A stretch of 44,642 bases of DNA. Source: Anaerotignum lactatifermentans DSM 14214. GTDB taxonomy: Bacteria > Bacillota > Clostridia > Lachnospirales > Anaerotignaceae. The translations under genes and the position numbers were made by a program. Shown here in pieces: positions 15,621-25,773 of the stretch (its first letter is position 1; every line of letters starts with the position of its first letter). The notes below the pieces were generated by a model that was given only the letters and a program-made list of their open reading frames with translations, was not told where the DNA came from and ran no database searches. The stretch covers positions 1 to 44,642 of the forward strand of contig NZ_FRAH01000027.1 of the NCBI RefSeq assembly GCF_900142265.1. The letters are read 5' to 3'.

Positions 15621-15652
15621 AAAAAATAGGAAATCTATAAAAGATTTCCTAA
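15621..15652 (-). terminator. Terminator hairpin
   Basis: TAGGAAATCT pairs with AGATTTCCTA around a 5-nt loop. On the minus strand it is followed by TTTTTT. It ends the transcript coming from the remnant or gene above 15.67 kb. Confidence 0.7.
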
Positions 15653-15673
15653 AATAGACAAGGCAGTTTATAT

Positions 15674-15847
15674 TCATTTTGCGGTCAATTTGAGTTTTTT
15701 CTCTCTTTTATAAACTTCTCCATTTAAAAGCTTTACATTTATATCTCTTGAATGAAATTCTGTTTTTTCCTGATTAAAATTGTCATTCCTTCTTAAAATC
15801 GTATTGATTCTAGATATATATACTAATCTACGGCTAGAATATCTATA
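15674..15847 (-). pseudogene. Gene tail remnant without start codon
   Basis: The frame is open between TAA (15848-15850) and TGA (15674-15676) and encodes about 57 residues of protein-like composition. It ends in INVKLLNGEVYKREKKLKL, but there is no ATG, GTG or TTG in frame. It is followed by a terminator at the expected distance. Probably the 3' end of a deleted gene; family unknown. Confidence 0.3.
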
Positions 15848-15903
15848 TTATCCTCCTAATAAGCCTACCCGCTGTTAGATAGCAAATTTATAACTCGTTT
15901 TTA

Positions 15904-16407
15904 TTACGCTTCTCCTCTTTGCTCCAGCAAATTAAACACTTCATCCATACCCATTTCAAACATAACACTGTCTTCCTTGATTGGTGCAAAATAATACGCT
16001 ACTTTTTCTGCACCGAATTCTTCTTCTAACTGTTCCCACTGGGCAGAAGGATAAATACAAAATGCAAGAGTATCACTGCCAAGAGAACCCATAAACCAAC
16101 GGATTTGATATTTTGGAGATACATATTCCTGTAAGCTTTTCAATGTGGTATCACGATCTGTATATTCTTCCGCATAGGGGATTGCTGTGGAAATACTGTT
16201 TTTTTCTAAAATAATATCTACGTCACGTTCTTTTTCAATTTCCACACAGGTAAACTTCACCTTATCTTCTTCTGATAGTTTTTCATTGATGTATTTAATG
16301 ATAGATTCATCATATTCACGCCAATCTATCCAGATTAAAACATCGCTTTCCCAAAAGGTATCTAAATATTCTTGTGGTGACAGCAAAAAATCTCTGATTT
16401 CATCCAT
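15904..16407 (-). CDS. Hypothetical protein, acidic, immunity-like
   Basis: 167 residues from ATG 16407 (GGAGGAGG 8 nt upstream). Acidic, soluble, no signal peptide. Recognisable patches are DVLIWIDWREYDESIIKYIN, IRWFMGSLGSDTLAFCIYPS and GAEKVAYYFAPI. No family assigned with confidence; size, composition and location are those of immunity proteins. Flanked by a long hairpin upstream and the 15.67-kb remnant downstream. Confidence 0.6.
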   Translation of the reverse strand: MDEIRDFLLSPQEYLDTFWESDVLIWIDWREYDESIIKYINEKLSEEDKVKFTCVEIEKERDVDIILEKNSISTAIPYAEEYTDRDTTLKSLQEYVSPKYQIRWFMGSLGSDTLAFCIYPSAQWEQLEEEFGAEKVAYYFAPIKEDSVMFEMGMDEVFNLLEQRGEA

Positions 16408-16589
16408 AATCATTTCCTCCTCCCATATTGTTGCAAACAATATCCAAGCTATTATAATTTCACAGTTCTATGTTGTCAGAACAACTGCGTTCTTATTGTA
16501 CTGCTATTAAGTCATTTTTTCCTGTACTGCGAAAACAATAGAATTGTTTTGCCCTTTTCTCTTTTCAAATAAAACTCTTTTCTTAAAAG

Positions 16590-16642
16590 CAAAATGCAAT
16601 ACTATATAAATACATTGATTCATTTTATATGATTGCATTTTG
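16590..16642 (-). terminator. Terminator hairpin after the NTF2-like gene
   Basis: Outer arms CAAAATGCAAT (16590-16600) and ATTGCATTTTG (16632-16642) continue inward as TATATAAA/TTTATAT. A TTTT run follows on the minus strand. It lies 18 nt past the stop at 16660. Confidence 0.6.
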
Positions 16643-16659
16643 TAACCAGCTTCCACTTT

Positions 16660-17079
16660 TTAAAACCACTTTATATTTTCGTTCTTAAAATGCGGTGTAT
16701 TGCCATCTTTATAAGGATCATATCGATTTTCATTGCAGCCAAATTCTTTTAGGAAAGCAATCTTATTATCGGGTGTCCATTCAATCAGTGATATTCCATC
16801 AAAGGCTTCTGCCTGCCCACCATCCATTTGATTCTTAAAATACCATTCAACAATTGTCTGATTGTCTTTATGGAAAAACTGTTTGATATCCCACTGCAAT
16901 ACAGTTCCCCTCGTGTTCCATTCTTCAAACCAAAGTGCAATCTTCTGGACTCCATGATATTCTGGTCCCCAACTTTCAATGTAAATGGCATCACTTGAGA
17001 AGATATCGAATATACCAAGGTCTTTTTTTGCAAGCCACATTTCAAACCAAAGTCTGATGATTCTTTCTTTATTTTCCAT
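16660..17079 (-). CDS. SnoaL/NTF2-like fold protein
   Basis: 139 residues from ATG 17079 (GGAAGG upstream). The order helix-helix (ERIIRLWFEMWLAKKDLGI), YIESWGPEYHGVQKIALWFE, VLQWDIKQFFHKDNQTIVEW then GISLIEWTPDNKIAFLKEF is that of SnoaL-like NTF2 proteins. Such proteins are isomerases, ligand binders or, in toxin islands, immunity proteins. Catalytic residues cannot be assigned. The tail (YDPYKDGNTPHFKNENIKWF) is family specific. Confidence 0.75.
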   Translation of the reverse strand: MENKERIIRLWFEMWLAKKDLGIFDIFSSDAIYIESWGPEYHGVQKIALWFEEWNTRGTVLQWDIKQFFHKDNQTIVEWYFKNQMDGGQAEAFDGISLIEWTPDNKIAFLKEFGCNENRYDPYKDGNTPHFKNENIKWF

Positions 17080-17177
17080 CCTCAAAACCTTCCTTGATTA
17101 TTTCAAATTCAATTTTTCGCCATATAACATCCATCATATATAACATCCAACCGTTTATTGATTGGAATTATATGTGA

Positions 17178-18646
<1,469 letters not shown>

Positions 18647-18660
18647 ATTTTCCTCTCCTT

Positions 18661-21600
18661 TCAATCCCACCAGAAATACCAAACCTTGGACTGTCGCAAT
18701 ACATCTGCCAATGAGCCTACCGTAGCATCTTCTGGTCCTTGATCCACTATATCTGGGCAGAAACCATATTGTTCCAAAGCCACTTCCATTGCACATTCTT
18801 TTGAAATAGCCGTCGAAAGGTCAAATTCCAGTACATCATGTGTCAGAACAGCAGGCACAGCTCCATACTGCTCAAACCAGTATTTCGCCACTGCCATAAG
18901 TTCTGGTGTATCTGGGCATTCATTCCAGTTTCCAAAAGGCAAGTATGCAAAGATTTCCCAAGGATGTTTTACTGGAATTTTAGCTAAAATCATAGGATAT
19001 GTCATGTCTGTATCATATTCCCAGAAGCTGGAAAAACGATTATTTTCATATCCATTTTCCATTTTTCCTAGTATTTCTTCTTCCCAATCCATATCATCAT
19101 CGTCAGCTTCTTCTTTTCGAAGTCCAATCATTTCCTCCAAAACTGCCTTTCCGTCTTTGATGGAGGTGGAGAGCATCTTCTTTCGATACTCCGTTACGGT
19201 TTTGAGGTCAAATTCGTAAAAGTCCGCATCATTCTCAGGGTCGGCATTCATCACCAGACACTCCAACAGCGTTTCGTCATCTGCCTTGATGAGCACCGGC
19301 ACAAAGCCTTCGTGGACACTGTCTCGCTTGGCATAACTGTAAGCCGCCGTAATAGGGTCGTCATCTTTCATAGATGGGAAATAGGTACATTCACAGTCCA
19401 GATATTCCATGATTGCCTGAGCCACTTCAGAAGGCTCCAATGTAACCTCGTTGAAGTCCTGTCCTTGCCAGTTCATAAAGCGTTTCTCAATCACCTTTGC
19501 CATAGCTTGATAATATTCCTCATCAAAAGGAATGAACAGATATGCTTCATCTTGAATTTCATCGGAATAGTTACGTTCCTGGCCAATGATGCCAATAGCG
19601 TAGTTGTCGATATCACTTGGGAAATAAGGGCTGTCGCTTTCACCGTAGTAGTAGGAAGCAAAAGCCAATCCTGTTTGGTTGAACAGCGCTCCAAAAAGCT
19701 GCCCTTTCAGCTGGTCTCGGATAAAGCTGCGCAGGTCAGCATGGCTCAAATCCGCCATAAACAGCTGCACTTGCTCCCAGTACCTTTCCATAAATTCCGC
19801 ACTCATCAGATCATGTTCCATACACCAACGCAGATAAATTGCCATATGGTTGTAGGCGTTGATTTCATCCACCGGCAGTTCTTTTTCCTCTATGGTTTCC
19901 AGATGCCAAATGGCATCGTCCATCTCATCAACGCCGTCGCCATCCTCTATATTGCCCAGCGAACCTCTTGTAATGGCATTTTGGCGTGAAGGATTCACCA
20001 CAAAACTGATACCTTCCATCTTTTTCAGCAAGACATCTGCATCATATTCCATTTTGTACGCTGATTCTTCCTGATAAAGGGGAATCACCTGATAGAAATT
20101 GACTTCTTCTCCGTCTGGCAATATGCAGACTTCGCTACCTTGCTTCACGCTCTGAGGTCCCGTTAAAATAGCGGAACAGAGTTTTGTGTCCTCCGCAAAA
20201 GGTGATTGTTTGTCCATGGTGTGACCAAAACCCAGCCAAGTATCGTTCGCAATAGGCAAGCGAGCCAGCACTTTCAGCAGACCAATGGGCCAATACCATT
20301 TCTCATCCTTTATAGATTCCGCATCCAGTTTCCAATGCGTAGGGAGTGCAATTGCCAGCTCTGCTCGCTCCAGCTTGTATTCTGCAAGCTCCTCTGGAAC
20401 ATTCATTCGATGAGCCCCCATACCCATAGTAACCAGTGTGTAGTAATCTCGTTCTTCAGAAGGAGGAACAACACAGATATCCACATGTATGTCAGGTGAG
20501 ACTAACTCATGGAACACATTTTCAAATTTACCGAAATACTGCTGGATATGATTTTCGATGACTTTCATCTCATCCTCAGTGTAGACTTCCGGTTCACTGA
20601 AGGATACGTCTTTATCTGCATTGTCCTCACCGTCGGCCTCTGGGTCGTTATCTGTTGATTTCCAGGAAATTTTCAGTGTCATCTGTTCTTCTGGCAAAGA
20701 TACGCCTGGACTGCGGGTAATGGTGCGTTTATCCCCAGCAGAAAAACCAATGGTTTCTCCGTCGTGAAGTTCCACATCATTCTCCAGAACATAAGACACA
20801 AGGCTTGCCAGGAAGTCTCTCAAATTACTCGGTTCAGCATCAGTACCCAGCACTTCCATCTCATCCTTGCCGAATACATCCATTCCATAAGTGTAAGCGT
20901 TCGTACCATTTTCATCACGGTACAGACCAAACCAAATCCAGTTAAAGATTGGCAGTTCATCATTTTGCAGCATATCAGCAAAACCTTCATAGAAACGAGG
21001 TTCAAATACAACACCGCTGGTATAAACCCCTGTTGCGTATTTCTGACGGCAGCAAGCAGCTACCAGCTTGGTGAACAACTTACCTTTTTCCAGCAAATCT
21101 TCCTCTTTTCCCAAAACTGCTACCATAATATGGGCACAATGTTCTTTTGCTATCTTTACCGCATCCTCCCACATATAGTTGTTTTCCGCATTTATTTCCG
21201 CTTCGCCGTTGGGAATTGGATAAGTTCCAAGGCTGACAGCAGCAAGCATATCTCCCACTTCAAACACTAAGGCATCATCACTCTTATCCTCGCTTGCGTT
21301 ATGTTCATCCACGGTGATGTTCCATTTTTCTTTCATATCTTGAATAAATTGCTGCTTGTCCCATTTTCCTTTGGACAAAAGGATAAATCCGGTAAAAACG
21401 CCTGTGGGGTCACTCTCGTCCTCCGATTCTGCCTCGGCACGATTGCCAATTTCGTTTTGGCATTCCTGTATTACCAAAGGTGCATCCGTATCTTCTGGAT
21501 CTAATTCTGCCCAGCGCTGTGCATAAGGGATAGCTTTTTCTTCCTGTCCATAAAGATATTGATAAGCATAAGCCATACGCATATTCCATTCCGCTTTGTC

Positions 21601-24255
21601 TTGACCTTCTTCTCGAACAGATTCCAGCACATCAAGGGCACGCAGCAGAGCCTTGTCTCCCTTGTAATTTGGTGTTCCCTCATCGTGATCTCCGATGATA
21701 GCGTAGTTTTCCAGTGCCCGTGCCATGGCATAGGCAATGCGATAATCCCACCATTCCTCTGGAATGGCATTCAAAGCCTGAATGCAGCGAGTATACTCGT
21801 CCTCATCATTCCACTGCTCTAATTGCTGATAAAATGCTTCTGCATTTTCCGGTGTATAAGGGATATAATCCATTCCCGTCAATGTTTCTTCCAATTCTTC
21901 AACTCTCTCCTTGGAATCTAGATCATCATTTTCGGTCTGTTTCAGATACACAGTGGATGCCTCTCTGCGGAATGTATGGAAACTTGCCCAAGGCAAATCT
22001 GTATCCGCAAAAAATTCCTTTGCCATTTGCAGTGCAGTACGAATATCCCATGCAATAAAATCTACATAGCCGCAGTAAATACCTGTGGCGCCGCCAGTCA
22101 AAGTAAGCACTTCACTTCCTTCATCGGTGGTAAATACTCCCTCCAACTGATCTCGAAAATCAAAAATCTTCTGACTGCCTTCTTCCTCACGAAGTGTATC
22201 CAGTGGATAGCAGAAAAAGCCTGCCACTGCACCATCGGCGTGAAGATCGTCCATGTAATCGTTGTCATTGTTTAGATAACCATTGATGAGAGCTGCACAG
22301 CAAGTGGAGCCGGCAATGGTATCTAATCTCCAATCCGCCTCTGGATCTTCATTTGGTTCCATGCTGTATCCCATATAAGTTTCCAAATAGCTTTCTGGAT
22401 CTTTAGAAAGGTCTAAGCCTTTTTCTTTCAGTATATTCGGCAGACGAGAAAGCAGTTCGGCAGGGTCCTCTTTTGGTTCCGTCAGTACATCAAAAGCTTC
22501 GATGTGTCGCATATGAGGAATTTCGCCCAATACCTGATCTGTCAGCGTGGTCAGCATCCACCATACACGACCTTCTTCTTCCGCAAGCATCGGCAGCAGT
22601 TTTTCGCAATAGGTCTCCAAAGCAAAACGATTTTCACTAATATCCTCTAACCAAATCTGCACATCCTCGCCGGAAATATACCACTCACCTGTACGCAGAC
22701 CAATGTTTTCCACGCTCTGGCGTCCCACCAGAATATTCCAATGCTCCAATATCTCTTTTGGTGCGTGTTTCTGGAAATAAACCAATTCAAAAAGCTTTAC
22801 TTTGTTGCCTTCTGGAGTTAGGATTAGTTCATGTTTTTCGCCGTTAAAACCCATCTCAAAAGAAATATCTTCAAAAGCAATATGTAAAATCTCCTCACAT
22901 GTGGCAACGAGTTCTTCACCCCGTTCCTGATTTTTGTCTGTATCCATGATTTGGCGCAATTTTGCTTCCTGTTCCGCAAATTCCGCCCATGCTGCTTCTG
23001 TTCGTTCCCGAAAGTTTTTGGAAAATCGGGGCAAAGACAAACGGCGGCGGCAATCGTCGATATACTCCAGAGTGTCTTCATCTCCGGGACGGGCTTTCAA
23101 AGCTTTTTCAAAATAGCGCAGAGCGGGACCTTCTTGATCCAGATAATAATAAGCAGAAGCGATCCGATAGTTCCAGCAATGATCTTCCGCAAAATATGCC
23201 TCATGGGGCGCCAGGAGCTCCAGCGCTTTTTCAAAAGACTCCCGTTCTGCTGCATCCGCTCCTGCGATATATGCCCTTGCCAATTCACTATCCATTTCTG
23301 GTGTTCGTTCATCAGCAGGGATTTGTTCCAACGCATTTTTGATTTTCTGATATTCTCCATCTTCAAGCCACATTTGGCACATCTGCAATAAATCCATCTG
23401 TTCTCCCTCCCCACCTTGTGGCGCTTCCCAATCTGTTATCTGCTGAAATATACCATTTTCATCTCTTACGAAAGCAGAATTGTATGGTGCATTCAGCAGA
23501 GGAATGATATCAGGATTGCTATTACAAATGGAATGCAAAGTGTAAATACCCGCGTTATTTGGATCATCCATATAGGTATCACTTTCATCACCGGCAGTAA
23601 AACGCCAACCACTGTCCCAGTCACCATCTGGCTTTTCTCGGTAGCAGTAACCAACCTTACAGCCCTCCACTGTAATACGGTTAGTGGCAATGCATCCATT
23701 GGCTCCATCCCAGTCAGGGAGTAAATTCTTCATGTCCTCTGCCTTCACATAGTAGTTGCGATTGCGACCAGCAGACTCATAAAGTTCTTTCCGCAGTGCC
23801 TCCACATCTCGTGCCATTTCTTGAATCTCCTCGTCATCCATCATTTCATGAAGGTCATAGGACGGAGGATTTTGGGCAAAGTCCGCAAGAGTTCTGTCCA
23901 TAGCGTTGTGTTCCTCTGGTGTAGCAGTGATACGGATGCAACGAGAAGGCGTATTGTACTCATCCAAATCTTGCAGGTTTACGCTGCCATTTACGCTACA
24001 TTCCAAAAGGATAGCTGCCAGATCTGTGATGACATCAATGGCAAAATGAAAATCCATTTCCACACCGTTGGAATGGGTAAACTCCAGATATTCCACTGTT
24101 TGATGGAAATCCCAATTTTGCTTATCCATCCCAATCTTAGCAAAAATCTCACTGAGAGGGATTTCCTCTTTCTTTTGGTCTTCTAAAAACGCCACAAGAT
24201 TCAGACTGTCGTCAGAACCTCCAATAAAGTTGCCCCAGTATTTGCTGATGTACAT
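18661..24255 (-). CDS. Giant multi-domain poly-immunity protein (1864 aa)
   Basis: Start ATG 24255 behind GGAGGTG. Domains in order: (1) ~1-130, unassigned immunity-like domain (MYISKYWGNFIGGSDDSL..). (2) ~168-272, DUF2185/Imm33 (GCIATNRITVEGCKVGYCYR, DSGWRFTAGDES). (3) ~286-405, TPR-like repeat, then ~410-770 a conserved region with WWMLTTLTDQVLGEIPHMRH. (4) ~805-935, a second TPR-like repeat resembling the first. (5) ~950-1196, DUF4261 (FTGFILLSKGKWD.., PIFNWIWFGLYRDENG). (6) ~1222-1412, SUFU domain (DIHVDICVVPP, RAELAIALPTHW, ILTGPQSVKQGSEV). (7) ~1460-1600, unassigned region with NHMAIYLRWCMEHDLMS. (8) ~1745-1864, DUF4253 (NWNECPDTPE, HDVLEFDL, WYFWWD end). Strongly acidic, cytoplasmic, no enzymatic motif. 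Each domain class is known as a separate immunity or toxin-island protein; one chain could neutralise several toxins. Confidence 0.85.
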   Translation of the reverse strand: MYISKYWGNFIGGSDDSLNLVAFLEDQKKEEIPLSEIFAKIGMDKQNWDFHQTVEYLEFTHSNGVEMDFHFAIDVITDLAAILLECSVNGSVNLQDLDEYNTPSRCIRITATPEEHNAMDRTLADFAQNPPSYDLHEMMDDEEIQEMARDVEALRKELYESAGRNRNYYVKAEDMKNLLPDWDGANGCIATNRITVEGCKVGYCYREKPDGDWDSGWRFTAGDESDTYMDDPNNAGIYTLHSICNSNPDIIPLLNAPYNSAFVRDENGIFQQITDWEAPQGGEGEQMDLLQMCQMWLEDGEYQKIKNALEQIPADERTPEMDSELARAYIAGADAAERESFEKALELLAPHEAYFAEDHCWNYRIASAYYYLDQEGPALRYFEKALKARPGDEDTLEYIDDCRRRLSLPRFSKNFRERTEAAWAEFAEQEAKLRQIMDTDKNQERGEELVATCEEILHIAFEDISFEMGFNGEKHELILTPEGNKVKLFELVYFQKHAPKEILEHWNILVGRQSVENIGLRTGEWYISGEDVQIWLEDISENRFALETYCEKLLPMLAEEEGRVWWMLTTLTDQVLGEIPHMRHIEAFDVLTEPKEDPAELLSRLPNILKEKGLDLSKDPESYLETYMGYSMEPNEDPEADWRLDTIAGSTCCAALINGYLNNDNDYMDDLHADGAVAGFFCYPLDTLREEEGSQKIFDFRDQLEGVFTTDEGSEVLTLTGGATGIYCGYVDFIAWDIRTALQMAKEFFADTDLPWASFHTFRREASTVYLKQTENDDLDSKERVEELEETLTGMDYIPYTPENAEAFYQQLEQWNDEDEYTRCIQALNAIPEEWWDYRIAYAMARALENYAIIGDHDEGTPNYKGDKALLRALDVLESVREEGQDKAEWNMRMAYAYQYLYGQEEKAIPYAQRWAELDPEDTDAPLVIQECQNEIGNRAEAESEDESDPTGVFTGFILLSKGKWDKQQFIQDMKEKWNITVDEHNASEDKSDDALVFEVGDMLAAVSLGTYPIPNGEAEINAENNYMWEDAVKIAKEHCAHIMVAVLGKEEDLLEKGKLFTKLVAACCRQKYATGVYTSGVVFEPRFYEGFADMLQNDELPIFNWIWFGLYRDENGTNAYTYGMDVFGKDEMEVLGTDAEPSNLRDFLASLVSYVLENDVELHDGETIGFSAGDKRTITRSPGVSLPEEQMTLKISWKSTDNDPEADGEDNADKDVSFSEPEVYTEDEMKVIENHIQQYFGKFENVFHELVSPDIHVDICVVPPSEERDYYTLVTMGMGAHRMNVPEELAEYKLERAELAIALPTHWKLDAESIKDEKWYWPIGLLKVLARLPIANDTWLGFGHTMDKQSPFAEDTKLCSAILTGPQSVKQGSEVCILPDGEEVNFYQVIPLYQEESAYKMEYDADVLLKKMEGISFVVNPSRQNAITRGSLGNIEDGDGVDEMDDAIWHLETIEEKELPVDEINAYNHMAIYLRWCMEHDLMSAEFMERYWEQVQLFMADLSHADLRSFIRDQLKGQLFGALFNQTGLAFASYYYGESDSPYFPSDIDNYAIGIIGQERNYSDEIQDEAYLFIPFDEEYYQAMAKVIEKRFMNWQGQDFNEVTLEPSEVAQAIMEYLDCECTYFPSMKDDDPITAAYSYAKRDSVHEGFVPVLIKADDETLLECLVMNADPENDADFYEFDLKTVTEYRKKMLSTSIKDGKAVLEEMIGLRKEEADDDDMDWEEEILGKMENGYENNRFSSFWEYDTDMTYPMILAKIPVKHPWEIFAYLPFGNWNECPDTPELMAVAKYWFEQYGAVPAVLTHDVLEFDLSTAISKECAMEVALEQYGFCPDIVDQGPEDATVGSLADVLRQSKVWYFWWD

Positions 24256-24305
24256 CTGCTGCACCTCCAATTCCGCTATCAAAAACTCCGTTCAAATCAT
24301 AAAAT

Positions 24306-24656
24306 TTATTCCGGCCATTGGTCTCTTTCACATCTGCTGATAAAATCATAATGCAGGCTTTCAAAAGCATCATTGGGATAAGATTCTCCATCCTGATGAA
24401 GTTCCAACCCATCCAAATCCATCATTTCATTGATATACGCCAGCGTATCATGGATTCCAGCAATATGTTCTTCCTGAAGCATCTCTGCCAACATACTTTT
24501 TTGTTCAAGTGTCAAAGAAGAAAGGAATTTATTTTTTGCCTGATTGTCCTGTGTATGAGGAAAACTGCCTTCTAAAACCCATTTTGCTGTCACGCTATCC
24601 TTTTGTTCTACAAGACCATCAATAAATGCTTTATATAATTCTAATTCTTTGCCCAT
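24306..24656 (-). CDS. DUF6547-family protein
   Basis: 116 residues from ATG 24656 (GAGGAAG upstream). Segments YKAFIDGLVEQKDSVTAKWV, FPHTQDNQAKNKFLSSL, IHDTLAYINEMMDLDGL and YPNDAFESLHYDF are those of DUF6547 proteins, which are small, acidic and commonly found in immunity clusters. No enzymatic residue evident. It opens the four-gene unit DUF6547-poly-immunity-DUF4274-CbrC. A TATAAT (plus 24678-24683, minus strand) lies ~22 nt before the ATG and may be its -10, without a good -35. Confidence 0.75.
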   Translation of the reverse strand: MGKELELYKAFIDGLVEQKDSVTAKWVLEGSFPHTQDNQAKNKFLSSLTLEQKSMLAEMLQEEHIAGIHDTLAYINEMMDLDGLELHQDGESYPNDAFESLHYDFISRCERDQWPE

Positions 24657-24790
24657 ACACATCTTCCTCGTTTTTCCATTATAATTAAGAATTTATTTCG
24701 ATTTTGTATTTTCAAAAGTTGCCTTCTGTCATAATCATATCTGCCAGTTCCTAGTGCAGATTGCCTTGAAATATAAATATGTATCATACC

Positions 24791-25345
24791 TTACTTTCCT
24801 AACCTTTTCAGATATTGTGCAGGAACCATCTTTGTCAGCCATACACCATTGGCGGATAGAAGAAAAGTGTATCCATCCTGCTGCATCTGCCCTGCATTGA
24901 CCAGATAAATAACTGGTTTTCCATGTCTGCGTCCTACTTTTTCTGCCGTTGCCGTATCAGGAGACAAATGAACATATAATCGGTATTGAGGAAGTAACCC
25001 TTTTGCCTCAATGGAAGCAGAAAACCGTTCCGCTGTCCCATGATACAAGATTTCCGGCGGCTCCGTTACAGAAAGCTCCACATCGACCTGAATGGAATGT
25101 CCTTGATTTGCACGAATCTTGGTTTTATCTTCGTTAAAGGAATACCTCTCTTTGTTGTCAGTTCTTACAATTTCCTCTAAAACCTCAAAATCAATGGGAT
25201 ATTTCCTGCCAATGCCTGCTAAAAGTGCCTCCACATTTGCCCAGCCATTGGCATCCAATTGAATCCCAATGACCTCTGGCTTATGCCGTAAAATCAAACT
25301 GATATATTTGCTGATTTTTGTTAAGTCAGAATTTGTTACTCTCAT
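24791..25345 (-). CDS. kptA: RNA 2'-phosphotransferase (KptA/Tpt1 family)
   Basis: 184 residues from ATG 25345. The N-terminal winged helix contains SKYISLILRHKPE with catalytic R20-H21. IRANQGHSI carries the next arginine (R78), and YHGT, YVHLSPDTATAEKVGRRHG and ANGVWLTKMVP form the C-terminal NAD-binding lobe. The enzyme transfers an internal RNA 2'-phosphate to NAD+, giving ADP-ribose 1'',2''-cyclic phosphate. In fungi and plants it finishes tRNA splicing; bacteria lack that pathway and its role there is unsettled (RNA repair or end ADP-ribosylation). Here it stands between two immunity operons, suggesting repair of RNA damaged by toxins (inference). Confidence 0.93.
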   Translation of the reverse strand: MRVTNSDLTKISKYISLILRHKPEVIGIQLDANGWANVEALLAGIGRKYPIDFEVLEEIVRTDNKERYSFNEDKTKIRANQGHSIQVDVELSVTEPPEILYHGTAERFSASIEAKGLLPQYRLYVHLSPDTATAEKVGRRHGKPVIYLVNAGQMQQDGYTFLLSANGVWLTKMVPAQYLKRLGK

Positions 25346-25499
25346 ATATATCTTCTCCCGATGTTCTCCTAACATTGATGACTTCTTTTGTCATCTCTTT
25401 ATATCTTTCACTTCCATGTTCAATCATTTGAAAATAATTATATCTTCTAAAAAATTCTGCACATTTACTAATCCATACACTCTTATAGCAATCATAAGA
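25326..25499 (-). pseudogene. Truncated gene tail overlapping the kptA start
   Basis: The minus frame is open from a TGA at 25500-25502 to a TGA at 25326-25328. It encodes ~57 protein-like residues including SVWISKCAEFFRRYNYFQMI and ERYKEMTKEVINVRRTSGED. Only an internal ATG (25427) is available. The composition suggests the C-terminus of a larger, truncated protein; family not recognised. The rest of 25503-25656 holds short broken frames in the same direction, with no promoter I can point to. Confidence 0.35.
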
Positions 25500-25656
25500 T
25501 CAATGATGTCTATTGAGACTTCATATACACTACAACGTCTGTATCCTGTTTCTCATGTATGTTTATTGCTGAAATGCAAATGACAATATGTATTTCAATT
25601 GCTTCCTGAAAATACCAATCTTTCTCTTGTGGAAATTTTCTGTTATATAGCCCCTC

Positions 25657-25773
25657 CTAAATGGGATCACCATAATACCATGCTCCTACAATTAACTTTT
25701 CTTGTTGATTAATACCAGATTGATTCATGAATTTCGTGATTTGACTATCATAATCCAATCCGCTGCCAGCCAT
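25657..25773 (-). CDS. Small open frame or gene tail, 38 aa
   Basis: ATG 25773 lies inside the end of the LRR-NTF2 gene in another frame. It reads MAGSGLDYDSQITKFMNQSG and ends LIVGAWYYGDPI. No ribosome site is seen. Protein-like, but may be debris of a gene displaced by recombination. Uncertain. Confidence 0.2.
   Translation of the reverse strand: MAGSGLDYDSQITKFMNQSGINQQEKLIVGAWYYGDPI

Noticed and set aside
24791-25345. KptA as an ADP-ribosylating toxin of the island
   Set aside because: The full-length, motif-complete Tpt1 fold with its N-terminal winged helix matches the repair enzyme. There is no secretion or toxin-delivery domain and no specific antitoxin next to it.
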